5,588 bases of DNA from Methanomicrobiales archaeon (GTDB taxonomy: Archaea > Halobacteriota > Methanomicrobia > Methanomicrobiales > JACTUA01). The translations under genes were made by a program, and so were the position numbers. Every line of letters starts with the position of its first letter. Positions within the stretch are counted from its first letter, which is position 1. A model generated the notes under the pieces. That model saw only the letters and a list, made by a program, of their open reading frames with translations, made no database searches and had not been told where the DNA came from. The stretch lies in contig JAJRDF010000123.1 of the NCBI GenBank assembly GCA_028678555.1, positions 1 to 5,588 on the forward strand, written 5' to 3'. Positions 4,588-5,588 of this stretch are shown in pieces.

Positions 4588-5588
4588 TCACCGGAAGTAC
4601 CGGGTCAGGACCTGGTGGGCGACCCGGGACCCCAGGGAGGGCTGGATCGACTGGAGCCAGAGGTAGAACCCCATCATCCGCCCGGGACTTCAGGTAGATC
4701 AGGGGTTCGCCGTCGGGGAGGTTCACGGCCGGGATCACCTTGGAGAACCGGTGCAGCAGCTCCCCGGGCGGGATCACCCGGTCCCCCACCCGGAGCCGGA
4801 CCTCCTGGCCCATGACCCGGACCGCAGGCGGGAAGAGGGCCCCCAGGAGGATCTTCTTCACGAGATCGGTCCCGTCGGACGGTGAGCCCTTCGGAAGCCC
4901 CCGCTTCGGGTCCCACAGGCCTGAGAGGATCCGGCTTCGCTGGGTATCGTGCAGGCTCTTGTAGTCAAAGGGCCGGGCCAGCGCCAGCTCCGGGGCCTCC
5001 ACCAGTTTCGGGCTCAGGGGAGGCCGGTTGATCCGGAGAGAGAGGTCGTCCGGCCGGATCAGGGTCTTGATCTCCTCACACGTGGCGGTGGAGAGGAGGG
5101 TGTTGGTCGGGTCCCGGAGCAGCCGGCGGACGGCGGAGACCCGGGAGATATCGACAGAGGAGAAGAGCATGAAGGGGACCTTCTCCTGCCCGAAGAGGTA
5201 CCCCAGCAGTTTCTTCTTGTAGGCGATCTCCTCCTCCAGCTCGTTCAGGTTGGCCGACGAGGTGACGATCTCGCCAAATGCAATCTCATGGTCCCGGCCC
5301 AGCAGGAGGAGGTCGAACTCGGCGAGATCCTGCCCGTTCCCCCGGACCTTGATGTCCCCGGACTGGGAGTAGAAGAGGCCGTTCTGACCCAGCTGGACCT
5401 TCAGCCGCCGGATCCGGGCATCCGCCCCCTTGGAGACGATGTGGTGGATGGAGTCCGAGGAGACCGCGAGCCGGAGCACCATCTCGTAGATCAGGGCTTC
5501 GTACCACCGCCCCTCCGCGGTCTTCATGGTCCCCGGATCCATTGAGAAGAGGTTCTTCTTCTGCCCTTTCGAGAGGTGGCGCAGCGCG
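4588..5588 (-). CDS. PD-(D/E)XK nuclease-like protein, frameshifted and incomplete at the window edge
   Basis: Uncharacterised cytoplasmic protein. The first ATG inside the window is at 5542, but the frame stays open to the right edge with plausible coding sequence ('LRHLSKGQKKNLFS' before that Met). No SD precedes the ATG at 5542 or the one at 5527, so the true start is probably outside. Numbered from 5542, residues 10-120 suggest a PD-(D/E)XK core: helix 'EGRWYEALIYEMVL' (10-23), 'GDIKVRG' (62-68), 'AEFDLLLLG' with D77, 'FGEIVTS' with E91-x-V93, then helix 'LEEEIAYKKKLLGYLFG'. The usual Lys after E-x is Val, so the site is inactive or rearranged if the assignment holds. Near codon 286 the reading changes frame. 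From 4677 the next frame reads 'MMGFYLWLQSIQPSLG...VLTRYFR' and stops at 4588, just 13 nt from the convergent gene. Staying in the first frame gives Pro/Thr-rich nonsense overlapping that gene by 262 nt. It may be an indel, a sequencing error, or less likely recoding. Confidence 0.7.
4678..4690 (-). other. Apparent +1 frameshift site in the nuclease-like gene
   Basis: On the minus strand the frame coming from 5542 reads '...LIYLKSRA' through AAG at 4690, while the frame used after ATG-ATG at 4677-4672 is blocked by a TGA at 4692-4690. The shift must therefore lie in about 12 nt with sequence AGTCCCGGGCGG. Removing a single base there joins the halves as 'LIYLKSRA-MMGFYLW'. The short C and G runs make an indel or base-calling error the simplest cause. 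Confidence 0.65.

Noticed and set aside
4949..5545. Plus-strand open frame opposite the nuclease-like gene
   Set aside because: Mirror of the coding strand with G/V/L/D-rich, motif-free translation and no SD or promoter.
1..5588. CRISPR array, tRNA, rRNA, IS element or prophage
   Set aside because: No direct-repeat series, cloverleaf, rRNA signature or transposase/integrase motif is visible on either strand; nearly all sequence is accounted for by five genes.

Overview
The window is GC-rich DNA that is almost entirely coding. It looks archaeal, most likely from a methanogen of the Methanomicrobiales type (inference). The strongest pointer is a stand-alone NrpR (DUF128) nitrogen-regulator effector domain at 143-925, a family centred on methanogenic archaea. 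Supporting signs are a TATA-box-like promoter in place of -35/-10 boxes, an oligo-T stretch as the likely terminator, and a surface protein of the COG1361/CARDB type with an N-terminal signal peptide and a C-terminal membrane anchor. Species cannot be fixed from the sequence alone.

Layout. 1-142: non-coding tail holding three small inverted repeats and the T-tracts that probably end the nrpR transcript. 143-925 (-): NrpR-family regulator without a DNA-binding domain. 926-1042: divergent intergenic region with two TATA-like elements, each sitting in a partial inverted repeat. 1043-1984 (+): conserved-looking protein of unknown function with a duplicated IPxW...NAxxG motif. 2001-3329 (+): FAD/NAD(P)-dependent pyridine nucleotide-disulfide oxidoreductase, 16 nt downstream and presumably in the same operon. 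3330-3443: intergenic, with a 12-bp palindrome and a strong GC hairpin followed by a pyrimidine/T-rich tract, probably the end of that operon. 3444-4574 (+): secreted, membrane-anchored multi-domain beta-sandwich protein. 4588-5588 (-): gene convergent with the preceding one. It carries a PD-(D/E)XK-nuclease-like pattern and runs off the right edge of the window, and it has an apparent +1 frameshift near 4678-4690.

How the genes relate. The 1043-3329 pair is the only clear operon. It may pair an uncharacterised protein with a redox enzyme, but no pathway can be assigned. The NrpR homologue is transcribed divergently from it, so shared control through the 117-bp intergenic region is possible but unproven. 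I see no tRNA, rRNA, CRISPR array, insertion sequence or obvious mobile element. Nothing here is convincingly a new defence or mobile system. The points most worth a second look are the broken nuclease-like gene, the atypical active site of the oxidoreductase, and the symmetric elements between the divergent genes.
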